Part shown: positions 52,674 to 61,521 of the stretch, in pieces
How positions within the stretch are numbered: the first letter of the stretch is position 1
Layout: every line of letters begins with the position of its first letter
Assembly (NCBI RefSeq): GCF_009754945.1
Contig: NZ_WPIN01000018.1
Coordinates: 62,001 to 126,000 of the forward strand
Source: Spirosoma arboris
GTDB lineage: Bacteria > Bacteroidota > Bacteroidia > Cytophagales > Spirosomataceae
Reading direction: 5' to 3'
DNA length: 64,000 nucleotides
The notes under the pieces: generated by a model
What the model was told of the DNA's origin: nothing
The model's database searches: none
The model's input: the letters and a program-made list of their open reading frames with translations, nothing else
Position numbers and translations under genes: made by a program

Positions 52674-53525
52674 ATGATTGACATCGGACGAATAAATACG
52701 CTAACAGCCCTGCGCGAAACCAGTGTTGGGTTTTTCCTGGGCGACCTGTCGGACAGACGGACACAGGATTTTAGTAACGACATATTGTTGCCCAATAAAT
52801 ACGTGCCTGATACACTGGCCGTTGATGATGACATCGACGTGTTTGTCTATACCGACTCGGAAGATCGCCCCATTGCCACAACACTAACTCCCGCTATTCA
52901 GCGTGATGAGTTTGCTGCCTTGCAGGTGGTGGCCGTTTCCAGCGCCGGGGCCTTTCTGGACTGGGGGCTGGAGAAAGACCTGCTGGTGCCCCACCGCGAA
53001 CAGGCGCGCCCTATGGAAAAAGGGCAATGGTATGTCGTGTTTATGTACCTCGACCGACGGACAAATCGGCTGGTGGCATCGACTAAAGTAACCCGCTTTC
53101 TAGACCCCGATGTGAGTGATCTACGAGTAGGCGATGAGGTGCAATTACTAGCCTACGAAAACACTGATCTTGGCGTAAACGTCATCATCAATAATCGCTA
53201 CAAGGGCCTGGTGTATGCCAACGAGATTTTCCGAACCGTTCGACCCGGTGATCCGCTCATCGGCTATATCAAAACAATTCGCGATGATAGTCTCATAGAC
53301 GTAAGCCTGCAAAAAACTGGTTTTGACAATGTTGAACCCAATGCCAGGCGCATTCTGGCTACACTCAAAGCCGAGAATGGATTCCTGCCGCTAACCGACA
53401 ATAGCCCACCCGACGCGATATACAGTGCGCTGGAAATGAGCAAAAAGACATTCAAAAAAGCCATCGGTACCCTCTACCGGGAACGGAAAATTGTGCTGGA
53501 AGAGGGGGGGATTCGATTGGTGTAA
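52674..53525 (+). CDS. cvfB: CvfB-like S1-domain RNA-binding protein
   Basis: 283 residues. Two or three S1/OB-type modules: an N-terminal one (SVGFFLGDLSDRRTQDFSND), a middle one (VVAVSSAGAFLDWGLEKDLL, then VPHREQARPMEKGQWYVVFM) and a later one (GLVYANEIFRTVRPGDPLIG). A C-terminal winged-helix-like region (PPDAIYSALEMSKKTFKKAI) matches CvfB. It probably binds RNA in the cytoplasm; its target in Bacteroidota is not known to me. Confidence 0.9.
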   Translation: MIDIGRINTLTALRETSVGFFLGDLSDRRTQDFSNDILLPNKYVPDTLAVDDDIDVFVYTDSEDRPIATTLTPAIQRDEFAALQVVAVSSAGAFLDWGLEKDLLVPHREQARPMEKGQWYVVFMYLDRRTNRLVASTKVTRFLDPDVSDLRVGDEVQLLAYENTDLGVNVIINNRYKGLVYANEIFRTVRPGDPLIGYIKTIRDDSLIDVSLQKTGFDNVEPNARRILATLKAENGFLPLTDNSPPDAIYSALEMSKKTFKKAIGTLYRERKIVLEEGGIRLV

Positions 53526-53537
53526 CTATATAAGCTC

Positions 53538-53574
53538 CCCTGTTGGCGTATCTAACTCTGATCTGCCAACAGGG
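53538..53574. terminator. Hairpin after the CvfB-like gene
   Basis: CCCTGTTGGC (53538-53547) pairs exactly with GCCAACAGGG (53565-53574) across a 17-nt loop. No T run follows; it lies between the CvfB-like stop and the SelW-like start, so it may attenuate or process the transcript. Confidence 0.55.
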
Positions 53575-53586
53575 CCAAACAAGAAA

Positions 53587-53865
53587 ATGAAACCTAAAAT
53601 TACAATCGAGTATTGCCCGAAATGTGGCTGGCTATTACGGTCGGCCTGGATGGCGCAGGAACTGCTTACGACGTTCACAGAGGATATTCACGGCGTGTTA
53701 TTACACCCGTCCGAATTCAGTGGTCGTTTCTCCGTCCGTATCGATGATCAAGTTATTTTCGATCGCAAAGTCGAAGGCCGATTCCCGGAGATTAAGGAAT
53801 TGAAACAGCTCGTTCGGGATGTAGTCAATCCTGAGAAATCTCTGGGACACTCGGATCGAAAATAA
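53587..53865 (+). CDS. SelT/SelW/SelH-family (Rdx) small protein
   Basis: 92 residues from the ATG at 53587; an upstream in-frame start at 53491 overlaps the preceding gene and adds non-family sequence. ITIEYCPKCGWLLRSAWMAQ carries the CxxC redox motif in the first strand-loop, as in the SelW family (here with Cys in both positions, no selenocysteine). The C-terminal VRIDDQVIFDRKVEGRFPEI completes the thioredoxin-like fold. Role unknown; redox function is inferred from the motif. Confidence 0.9.
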   Translation: MKPKITIEYCPKCGWLLRSAWMAQELLTTFTEDIHGVLLHPSEFSGRFSVRIDDQVIFDRKVEGRFPEIKELKQLVRDVVNPEKSLGHSDRK

Positions 53866-53964
53866 CGGACACTGGTTTTGCCGTGACCTGATGCTACACC
53901 TCATCTGGTTAAAACCCGACGCCAAAAGCATGGAAAAATTAAATAGCTTCAATAAAAACGAACG

Positions 53965-54474
53965 ATGAAACATAAAACAATTCCTTGCTTACTGGCTCTA
54001 TTAACCCTTGTAGGTCTGGCACTACCAAACAGAGCTTTCGCTCAACTGCCTGTCAAACCACTTGCCTCGCAACAGATATTATTACGAAGCGACAATCCAC
54101 AACTGGCCAAGAATAAAAAACTCGTCTACGATATGTGGCGGGAATTCCTGGAGGGGGGGCACCTGGAGGTGGCTGAAAAATACTTTACCGAAACCTATAT
54201 GCAGCACAACCCAAACGCGGCTACTGGGAGAAAAGCACTGGTTGCATTCTTTTCGAAATTCACAAAACCACAGCCAATTTCTGACACCATTAAAGCACCC
54301 GTTGTGGCAATACTAGCCGAGGGCAATTTAGTAATGATCAGTTTTGCCCAAGAGAAATCTGACCCGGTCGATAAAACAAAAAAATATACGACTACGTGGT
54401 TTGATATGTTTCGGATAGAAAATGGAAAAATCGCCGAGCATTGGGATAGTGCAGAGAAAATGAAACCAAATTAA
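53965..54474 (+). CDS. Exported NTF2-like / SnoaL polyketide-cyclase-like protein
   Basis: 169 residues. Signal peptide: TIPCLLALLTLVGLALPNRA followed by FAQ. The mature part begins with a conserved helix (NKKLVYDMWREFLEGGHLEV) and has EKYFTETYMQHNPNAATGRK and a final TTWFDMFRIENGKIAEHWDS, the pattern of the SnoaL-like family with a catalytic-type His-Asn-Pro. It lies 30 nt upstream of the serine hydrolase gene and may share its promoter. The substrate is unknown. Confidence 0.92.
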   Translation: MKHKTIPCLLALLTLVGLALPNRAFAQLPVKPLASQQILLRSDNPQLAKNKKLVYDMWREFLEGGHLEVAEKYFTETYMQHNPNAATGRKALVAFFSKFTKPQPISDTIKAPVVAILAEGNLVMISFAQEKSDPVDKTKKYTTTWFDMFRIENGKIAEHWDSAEKMKPN

Positions 54475-54504
54475 CTACTGGTAAACTTCTAAACAACTGC
54501 CAAA

Positions 54505-55989
54505 ATGAGTCGAATAATAAGTTGTTTTTACCTTGCTGTTCTTCTATTAAACTACCTGACTGGTAATGCTCAGGAAACACGTGATAAACTGATTGCTCGG
54601 GCTGCTCAATTCGACTTAAAAACACCCTACAAAGCCCCGCCAGGCGATGCGCTATCGCACCATACATCAGGCTATGCCAAAATCATGTGTTCGGCAGTGT
54701 TCATTACGGGGCTGAAACCGGATTTTGCTGCCGAAAATGTGGGCTACTTTACAAGTCCCTACGCCGAGCGGGCTAAAGTGGGTAAGCCGGTTATTGATTA
54801 CGAAAAGAAAACCGTTTCGATTAAGCTCCCTAATGGCGTTACGCGCACGGCCATTTATACCGGTGATCAGGGATGCGTAACGCTTTCCGAAGGTGAAAAA
54901 TCGTTGCATTACAAACCTGTGAAAGTGGCTCGTAATCTGCCTGATGCCGCCACTACGTCCTGGCCAATGGGCGATGTATTACCGACCAGTCCAATGCCTG
55001 CCGAGCTAGATATGGCGAAGGTGACACAAGCCATCAATGCCGCTTTTGAAACTGCCGAAGCCCAAACAGCGGCTTTCGTCGTCACCTACAAAGGACGAAT
55101 TATAGCGGAACGGTATGGCGATGGTATCACGAAAAACACCCCCCTGGAAAGCTGGTCGATGGGGAAAAGCCTGTCGGCTACGATCATGGGCATCCTCATG
55201 CGTAAGGGCGTTTATGCAGTAGACCAGCCAGCGCCCATTCCGCAATGGCAGGGCAAAGGTGATCCACGGGCCAAAATCAGAATTATGGACATCATGCACA
55301 TGTCCAGCGGATTATATTGCCGCGCACCCCAGGACCCTGACTATGAACCCGCGTTGGGTTACCCTGATCATTTGTACCTGTACACCGATGCCGGTAATTC
55401 GTTTGCCTATGCGGCCAATTTACCTCAGCAATGGCCGCCAAATACTGTGGGTCGTTACCGCAATTCTGACCCAGTGCTAACCAATTATCTCAACCGACTG
55501 GGTATCGAAAAGCTGGGCGAAGTCTACCACACATTCCCACAACGAGCCTTGTTCGATAAAATCGGGGTGCGCACAATGGTACTGGAAACCGACCCCTCCG
55601 GCAATTTTCTGACGCAGGGCTACGAGTTTGCATCGGGACGGGATTGGGCACGACTGGGTAATCTGTATTTGCAGGATGGGGTCTGGAATGGCGAACGGAT
55701 TCTGCCCGAAGGTTTTACCAAATTTGTTAGTACACTCGCTGAACCCTGGATAGCCGACGGACGACCTATTTACGGAGGTCTGTTCTGGATCAATGGCGAT
55801 GGGGCGCGTCCAGTTCCGAAAGAGGCTTACTCTATGAATGGTGCGGGTGGACAATATGTCATGATTATTCCGTCTCATGATCTGGTCATTGTTCGGCTTG
55901 GACATTACAAAGGCATGCAGGCAGGCGTTAAAGCACTCGATAAAGCGTATGCGTTGTTGATGGAAGCCGTGCCTGAAAAGAGAAAATAG
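54505..55989 (+). CDS. Serine hydrolase of the class C beta-lactamase family
   Basis: 494 residues with a signal peptide (IISCFYLAVLLLNYLTGNAQ). The SxxK catalytic motif is SMGK in LESWSMGKSLSATIMGIL, and the YxN motif is YRN in GRYRNSDPVLTNYL. A late GAGGQYVMIIPSHDLVIVRL replaces the KTG strand, as in many Bacteroidota members. It is probably an exported esterase or D-aminopeptidase, not necessarily a drug-resistance enzyme. It is the second gene after the SnoaL-like protein. Confidence 0.92.
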   Translation: MSRIISCFYLAVLLLNYLTGNAQETRDKLIARAAQFDLKTPYKAPPGDALSHHTSGYAKIMCSAVFITGLKPDFAAENVGYFTSPYAERAKVGKPVIDYEKKTVSIKLPNGVTRTAIYTGDQGCVTLSEGEKSLHYKPVKVARNLPDAATTSWPMGDVLPTSPMPAELDMAKVTQAINAAFETAEAQTAAFVVTYKGRIIAERYGDGITKNTPLESWSMGKSLSATIMGILMRKGVYAVDQPAPIPQWQGKGDPRAKIRIMDIMHMSSGLYCRAPQDPDYEPALGYPDHLYLYTDAGNSFAYAANLPQQWPPNTVGRYRNSDPVLTNYLNRLGIEKLGEVYHTFPQRALFDKIGVRTMVLETDPSGNFLTQGYEFASGRDWARLGNLYLQDGVWNGERILPEGFTKFVSTLAEPWIADGRPIYGGLFWINGDGARPVPKEAYSMNGAGGQYVMIIPSHDLVIVRLGHYKGMQAGVKALDKAYALLMEAVPEKRK

Positions 55990-56203
55990 GTAATTGATCT
56001 TTTGGGCACTCAAACCTAACTATATAGCTAAAAAGTCTCATAACCATTGGGGGTATGACTTGCGATACAGCCAGTAGAGCCTAAAACCTCGGTGGAGTAA
56101 TATATATTGAAAGAAAGCTTTACTAGCGGTAGATTGTCTGTCGGGCCTTCTTTTTTGACTAGCCCGGACGGGATTTACTAGTTATTGCAAACTGATTAAA
56201 AAA

Positions 56204-57910
56204 ATGCCATTACGCTCCCGAGATTGGTTTGGCCGCACCGGAAAAGACGGCTTTATTTATCGTGCCTGGATGAAAAATCAGGGCTTCCCGCATCATGAGT
56301 TCGAGGGGAAGCCTGTTATTGGCATCTGCAACACCTGGTCGGAATTAACGCCCTGTAATGCTCACTTCCGCGAACTGGCCGAAGCTATCAAACGGGGCGT
56401 TTGGGAAGCGGGTGGTTTTCCGCTCGAGTTTCCGGTAATGTCACTAGGTGAATGCCAGATAAAGCCTACCGCCATGCTGTTCCGAAATCTGGCCAGCATG
56501 GACGTTGAGGAAAGCATCAGGGGAAACTCTATCGACGGGGTTATTTTGATGTGTGGTTGCGACAAAACCACTCCCTCACTCGTCATGGGTGCCTGTAGCG
56601 TCGATATCCCAACGATGGTCGTATCGGGTGGGCCGATGCTGGCTGGCCGGTTTCAGGGTCGGAAAATCGGTACGAGCGATCTATGGCGCTTTGCCGAAGC
56701 CTTTAAAATGGGCGAAATGACGCAGGCTGAGTTCGTTGCCGCCGAAGCCAGTATGGCCCGTTCGCAGGGACATTGCGCCGTAATGGGAACGGCAAGTACA
56801 ATGGCGGCTATGGTCGAATCGCTTGGTTTAGCGCTACCCGATAATGCCACCATTCCTGCTGCCGATTCTCGCCGGAAAGTGCTGGCGCATATGACAGGCG
56901 TTCGGATGGTTGAGTTAGTGAAGCAAGACGTAAAGCCTTCGCAGATTTTAACTCGACAAGCGTTCGAAAATGCTATCATGATTAACGCGGCTCTGGGAGG
57001 CTCCACGAACTTCATTCTACACTTAACGGCCATTGCCGGTCGGGTAGGGGTCGATTTGTCGCTGGATGATTTTGATACTTTGTCGGCTAAAATCCCTCTT
57101 TTGGCCAATTTGCAACCATCTGGGGAGCATTTTGTGGAGGATCTGTTTTATGCCGGTGGATTACCTGCTGTTATCCGCGAACTGCGTCAATATCTGAATA
57201 ATGATGCCATAACTGTCAATGGACATACCATTGGTGAAAACTGCGCCGAAGCTCAATGCTACGATCCAGAAGTAATTGCCTCCGTCGGAAATCCCTTTAA
57301 ACCTGAATCGGGCGTGGCGGTTTTGCGGGGTAACCTGTGCCTGAATGGGGCAGTAATCAAACCCTCGGCTGCTTCGCCTGCGCTGATGCAGCATACCGGT
57401 CGAGCTGTAGTGTTTGAAAACATTGACGATTACAAAGCCCGCATCGATGACCCGAATCTAGACGTTGATCCAAGTTGCGTACTTGTTCTCAAAAACGTTG
57501 GCCCTAAAGGCTATCCGGGTATGCCAGAAGTGGGGAATATGCAATTACCAGCTAAAGTTCTGGCGCAGGGAGTACACGATATGATCCGTATTTCGGACGG
57601 GCGTATGAGTGGCACTGGTTTCGGTACCGTAGTGCTGCACGTCTCGCCCGAAGCGGCTGTTGGTGGTAACCTTGCCCTGGTACAAAACGGCGATTTGATT
57701 ACGCTGGATGTTCACAACCGAAGTCTCCATCTGCACGTTTCCGACGAAGAACTGGCCGCCCGACTGGTTCATTTTAAGCCGCTCGATTTAGGCTACGAAC
57801 GCGGCTACGTGAATTTGTACATTCGCCACGTAACCCAGGCTCACGAAGGCGCTGATTTTGATTTTCTACGAGGTGGATCGGGTAGTGAGGTGAAACGGGA
57901 TTCACATTAA
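56204..57910 (+). CDS. IlvD/Edd family dehydratase, probably acting on a sugar acid
   Basis: 568 residues. Cluster-ligand regions: VIGICNTWSELTPCNAHFRE, VILMCGCDKTTPSLVMGACS and the conserved NAALGGSTNFILHLTAIA. The start MPLRSRDWFGRTGKDGFIYR with its WMKNQGFP block is typical of the aldonate branch (L-arabinonate or D-xylonate dehydratase), not of IlvD itself. It would remove water from an aldonic acid to a 2-keto-3-deoxy acid, using an Fe-S centre. A sugar dehydrogenase and an SDR follow on the same strand. Confidence 0.92.
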   Translation: MPLRSRDWFGRTGKDGFIYRAWMKNQGFPHHEFEGKPVIGICNTWSELTPCNAHFRELAEAIKRGVWEAGGFPLEFPVMSLGECQIKPTAMLFRNLASMDVEESIRGNSIDGVILMCGCDKTTPSLVMGACSVDIPTMVVSGGPMLAGRFQGRKIGTSDLWRFAEAFKMGEMTQAEFVAAEASMARSQGHCAVMGTASTMAAMVESLGLALPDNATIPAADSRRKVLAHMTGVRMVELVKQDVKPSQILTRQAFENAIMINAALGGSTNFILHLTAIAGRVGVDLSLDDFDTLSAKIPLLANLQPSGEHFVEDLFYAGGLPAVIRELRQYLNNDAITVNGHTIGENCAEAQCYDPEVIASVGNPFKPESGVAVLRGNLCLNGAVIKPSAASPALMQHTGRAVVFENIDDYKARIDDPNLDVDPSCVLVLKNVGPKGYPGMPEVGNMQLPAKVLAQGVHDMIRISDGRMSGTGFGTVVLHVSPEAAVGGNLALVQNGDLITLDVHNRSLHLHVSDEELAARLVHFKPLDLGYERGYVNLYIRHVTQAHEGADFDFLRGGSGSEVKRDSH

Positions 57911-57927
57911 TAGTTTGAGGTTTATGG

Positions 57928-57963
57928 TTGGCTGACGTGTGAGATTGCTTACATGTCAGCCAA
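57928..57963 (+). terminator. Hairpin downstream of the dehydratase gene
   Basis: TTGGCTGACGTGT (57928-57940) pairs with ACATGTCAGCCAA (57951-57963), with one G-U pair and a 10-nt loop, 18 nt after the stop. There is no clear T run, so termination is likely but not certain. Confidence 0.6.
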
Positions 57964-58114
57964 TCTCAAAGGCGTAACAGGAACGTACTTCTGAACAAGC
58001 ATAGATTACTCCCAGTACACTCCTCTCTTTCGAAAATTCTTAGTTTGATTTTACGCGCTACTATTCTTTAATTATTTTGTAATTTTTCTATAAATTACAT
58101 GAATTTATGACGAT

Positions 58115-59473
58115 ATGGTGCGCTATATTTTACTGCTGTTTTTTAGTTATAAACTAGCTGCTCAATCCCCCAAACTTCGGTTGTCGTTAGTAACCGCTGG
58201 CCTAAACAGGCCAACTGACTTTGCTGCTCGTAGTGCAACAGAGTTTTTGGTGGCACAAACGGATGGGAAAATCCAATTGATTCGGAACGGCGTCATTCAG
58301 GCCACGCCGTTTCTCAACATCAGCTCTAAAATTCGTGATGTAGATTGGGAAGGTATATTTGGCATTACTCTGCACCCAAATTATGCGATCAATGGCTATA
58401 TGTATGTGCATTACAGCCGGTTGAGCGATCGTGCGTCTGTATTTGCCCGATATACACGAAAGAGCACAAACCCAGATCAGGCCGATCCTGCATCCGAATT
58501 AATCTACCTGACTATACCGTATACAAATCCACTGGGAGGGCATCGCTCGGGCCGGATTGGTTTTGGGCCTGATGGTTATCTTTATATCACAACTGGCGAC
58601 TCATCTCCAGGCCTGATTGGTACGGTTGGCGATCCGGATAAGCTGGCGCAGAATCTTCAGGGACTTTATGGCAAAGTGCTTCGTATCGATGTTAATCAAG
58701 GTAATACGTATGCCATTCCACCCACGAACCCCTATGCTAACCCCACCGATGGCATACCCGACGAGCTGTTTGCATTAGGCCTTCGTAATCCTTGGCGTTG
58801 GAGCTTTGATCGTCAAACGGGTGACTTTTGGGTGGGCGATGTTGGCCAGGATGACTGGGATGAATTAAACTTTACAGCAGCCAATTCGCCAGCTCCACAA
58901 AACTATGGCTGGCCTTGCTTTGAAGGGAGCCATCCTTACAATTCAACCTGCCCGACGAATGTTACTTATCACATGCCATTGCTGGACTATGCCGGTCATA
59001 ATTCAGGAGTCCGTGCATCCGTTACCGGAGGGTTTGTGTATAGAGGAACCGCTTATCCAACGTTGCAAGGCTGGTATGTGTATGGCGACTACGAGCGTGG
59101 TACGTATTGGATATTGAAGCGAGAGACCGATGGATCTTTTCAGAATAAGCTACAGTCGATTACGACAGTCACGAGTCCGGTTTCATTTGGGGAGGCTTCC
59201 GATGGGGAGTTGTATGTACTTTCGTTTGCTGATGGTAAGCTTTATCACCTTACTGCCGACTTTATAGCTAGTGTGCAAAGTGGTAGTTGGATGAGCCCTA
59301 CTACCTGGGATTGCAACTGCTTACCCACAACAGAAGATAATGTGGCAATTTCTAAAAGCCATGTTGTCTTCCTAAATCAACAAACTCAGGCAAAATCACT
59401 ACGGTTGACTGGTAGTTTAATGCTGGCTAACGGCGGTAACGTGTTGATTAACAGTAATGTGTCTGGTTTCTAA
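58115..59473 (+). CDS. Soluble (PQQ-type) sugar dehydrogenase with C-terminal G8-like segment
   Basis: 452 residues. Signal peptide: YILLLFFSYKLAAQ. The beta-propeller core matches the GSDH/soluble aldose dehydrogenase family: GLNRPTDFAARSATEFLVAQ, GWEGIFGITLHPNYAINGYM in slightly varied form, GRIGFGPDGYLYITTGDSSP, LGLRNPWRWSFDRQTGDFWV and NYGWPCFEGSHPYN. The last 70 residues (SGSWMSPTTWDCNCLPTTED) resemble the start of a G8-type domain that is cut short. It would oxidise aldoses in the periplasm. Confidence 0.9.
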   Translation: MVRYILLLFFSYKLAAQSPKLRLSLVTAGLNRPTDFAARSATEFLVAQTDGKIQLIRNGVIQATPFLNISSKIRDVDWEGIFGITLHPNYAINGYMYVHYSRLSDRASVFARYTRKSTNPDQADPASELIYLTIPYTNPLGGHRSGRIGFGPDGYLYITTGDSSPGLIGTVGDPDKLAQNLQGLYGKVLRIDVNQGNTYAIPPTNPYANPTDGIPDELFALGLRNPWRWSFDRQTGDFWVGDVGQDDWDELNFTAANSPAPQNYGWPCFEGSHPYNSTCPTNVTYHMPLLDYAGHNSGVRASVTGGFVYRGTAYPTLQGWYVYGDYERGTYWILKRETDGSFQNKLQSITTVTSPVSFGEASDGELYVLSFADGKLYHLTADFIASVQSGSWMSPTTWDCNCLPTTEDNVAISKSHVVFLNQQTQAKSLRLTGSLMLANGGNVLINSNVSGF

Positions 59474-59592
59474 TAGATGATAGCTGAAAATAATAACCTG
59501 GCTTAATTAGGTTAGCAGGCCGAAATGCCTTTTTACGCTAAAATTTGCCTTAAATTTCACGCTTATCAATCGTAAACCCAGGTTAGTATTGC

Positions 59593-60369
59593 ATGACAGA
59601 TTTTACTCGACAAACTGCCCTGATCACTGGGGCTGGCATTGGCATTGGATTCGCCATAGCAAAGGCCTTAGTTCGGCAGGGAGCCAATGTGTTACTCAAT
59701 GATTATGATGAAACGGTAGCTCAAAAAGCCGTTGATACCATTCGGGCGGAGAGCACTAGCGGCTCTGGCCAATGTGAGGCCTACCCCGGCGATGCATCCG
59801 ATGTGACGTTCATTCAGAAGATGGTAGAAACGGCTGTCAATCGATTTGGTTCGGTCGATATAGCTATTGCCAACGCCGGGATTACCATCTTCGGCGATAT
59901 TTTTACGACTACACCCGAAGCGTTTCAAAAAATTGTGGACCTAAATCTGCGTGGTAGCTTTTTTCTGGCGCAGACTGCCGCACGTCAGATGCGGGAACAG
60001 GGAAGAGGGGGGAGTGTGCTGTTCATGTCGTCGGTAGTGGGACATCAGGCGCATCCGGGTCTACCCGTTTACAGCATGACAAAAGCTGGTCTGGAAATGC
60101 TGGCCAAACAACTGGTCATTGATTTCTCGCCCCTTGGCATTACGGTCAACGCTATAGCACCTGGTGCCACACTTACAGAGCGAACGCTGGATGATCCAGC
60201 TTACATACCTATCTGGTCACGTATTACGCCGATGGGGCGCCCGGCCACAGTCGATGACATTACGAATGCCGCTCTATTTCTACTGGCACCCGCATCGCGA
60301 CACATAACGGGCCAGAGCCTGGTCGTCGATGGCGGCTGGACGAGTGTGAGCCCCCCACCTGTTGAATAA
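59593..60369 (+). CDS. Short-chain dehydrogenase/reductase
   Basis: 258 residues, classical SDR. TGAGIGIGFAIAK is the cofactor loop, NAG in IAIANAGITIFGDIF, the catalytic Ser in FMSSVVGHQAHPG and YSMTK is the YxxxK. The C-terminal LLAPASRHITGQSLVVDGGW is the usual ending. It probably uses NAD(P)+ on a small sugar or polyol. It is 119 nt downstream of the sugar dehydrogenase gene on the same strand. Confidence 0.94.
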   Translation: MTDFTRQTALITGAGIGIGFAIAKALVRQGANVLLNDYDETVAQKAVDTIRAESTSGSGQCEAYPGDASDVTFIQKMVETAVNRFGSVDIAIANAGITIFGDIFTTTPEAFQKIVDLNLRGSFFLAQTAARQMREQGRGGSVLFMSSVVGHQAHPGLPVYSMTKAGLEMLAKQLVIDFSPLGITVNAIAPGATLTERTLDDPAYIPIWSRITPMGRPATVDDITNAALFLLAPASRHITGQSLVVDGGWTSVSPPPVE

Positions 60370-60375
60370 GTGAAA

Positions 60376-60424
60376 GAGCGAAAGAGTGAATAGGAACATG
60401 CGTCAGCGAGTCACTCTTTCGCTC
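60376..60424. terminator. Octad-phased inverted repeat between convergent genes
   Basis: GAGCGAAAGAGTGA (60376-60389) is the exact reverse complement of TCACTCTTTCGCTC (60411-60424). The left arm continues an 8-bp phase (TGAAAGAG, CGAAAGAG, TGAA). It sits between two convergent stops and could serve both strands as a terminator. Confidence 0.75.
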
Positions 60425-60425
60425 A

Positions 60426-61346
60426 TTATTTCCTCCCCAGCGTAATCAGAATTACGCCCACCAGGGCAACAATAGCACCAATGAATGACTGGCTTGAAAA
60501 GACTTCACCGGCAAATGTTGTGCCCAACAGCATAGCGACAACTGGGTTCACAAAGGCATAGGTCGATAGTAACTGGGGGGACGCATTGCGGGCCAGCCAG
60601 GAGTAAGAAGAGAAGCCAATAATGCTGCCGAAGATCACTAAATAAATCATCGACCCAATGGCTTTGGGGGGCGCGTCCAGAATACTGAAAAGCGTAATCG
60701 GTTCAACGGCTAAACTGACAGGTAGTAAAACAAGCCCGCCCACAATCATCTGAATACCACTCGAAATAGTACCCGACGGCAGTGCTAGCCGGGGTGTAAG
60801 CAAGGTGCCGATTGCCCACACAAAGTTTCCTAAGGCAACTAATCCCACACCAATCAATTTGGCATCGATTCCGCCTGTGCCTTGTAATTTATCCGGTTTG
60901 ACGAGCAGATAGATGCCAATTAAACCAACAACCAAGCCCGCCAGTGCCAGATTACTGGGGCGTTTCTTTCCAAACGAAACCCAGTTGAGGGTGAGCAGAT
61001 AAACCGGTAATAAGCCGCCTAGTAAAGCGGCCATACCGCTCGGGATATACTGTAAACCCGTTGACAGACACCCATTTGAAATCGTCAGTAACAATACGCC
61101 AATAATACCCGCCGACTTCCATTCGGCACGCGTTGGGGCTGGGGTACCCGTTAGTCGGGCATAGCCGTACAGAATTGCCCCCGCAATTAAATATCGGATA
61201 GATACCATATACAAGGGCGGCATCCGTTCGGTCATGAAATGAATGAACAGATAGGTTGACCCCCATAGAATATAGACTGAAATTAAATTCCCCCACAGGG
61301 CAATGCGGGTAGGTGGACTTGTAACGGGAGATGAAACGGCTTGCAT
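60426..61346 (-). CDS. EamA/DMT-family transporter
   Basis: About 306 residues from the ATG at 61346; a TTG at 61379 is the alternative start. Ten membrane segments and two EamA repeats: the first includes LWGNLISVYILWGSTYLFIH and LLGGLLPVYLLTLNWVSFGK, the second VALGNFVWAIGTLLTP and STYAFVNPVVAMLLGTTFAG. It is an inner membrane exporter or importer of small metabolites such as amino acids; the substrate is unknown. It converges on the SDR gene. Confidence 0.93.
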   Translation of the reverse strand: MQAVSSPVTSPPTRIALWGNLISVYILWGSTYLFIHFMTERMPPLYMVSIRYLIAGAILYGYARLTGTPAPTRAEWKSAGIIGVLLLTISNGCLSTGLQYIPSGMAALLGGLLPVYLLTLNWVSFGKKRPSNLALAGLVVGLIGIYLLVKPDKLQGTGGIDAKLIGVGLVALGNFVWAIGTLLTPRLALPSGTISSGIQMIVGGLVLLPVSLAVEPITLFSILDAPPKAIGSMIYLVIFGSIIGFSSYSWLARNASPQLLSTYAFVNPVVAMLLGTTFAGEVFSSQSFIGAIVALVGVILITLGRK

Positions 61347-61521
61347 ACAACAAAAGTACTTCTGCTGTTGTAACGCCAAAAGATTGGATTTTTCTCCGTT
61401 AAGGCGCTATTATTTCACTCTTTCTGAGTTTGGTTATGAAAAATCTAAGTAGAATTTTATAATGATTATATTAACACAGTACAACTTCAGTTGCCAAACC
61501 ATCTTCTAAATTCTTAAATCC

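Noticed and set aside
55477..56013. Minus-strand open frame of 178 codons inside the serine hydrolase gene
   Set aside because: Antisense to a gene with intact SxxK and YxN motifs; Arg/His/Ile-rich with no family signal.
58040..58114. Bacteroidota-type -33/-7 promoter upstream of the sugar dehydrogenase gene
   Set aside because: A TATTTTG near the right place lacks one T of the TAnnTTTG consensus and the upstream TTTG is too far away, so I did not call it.
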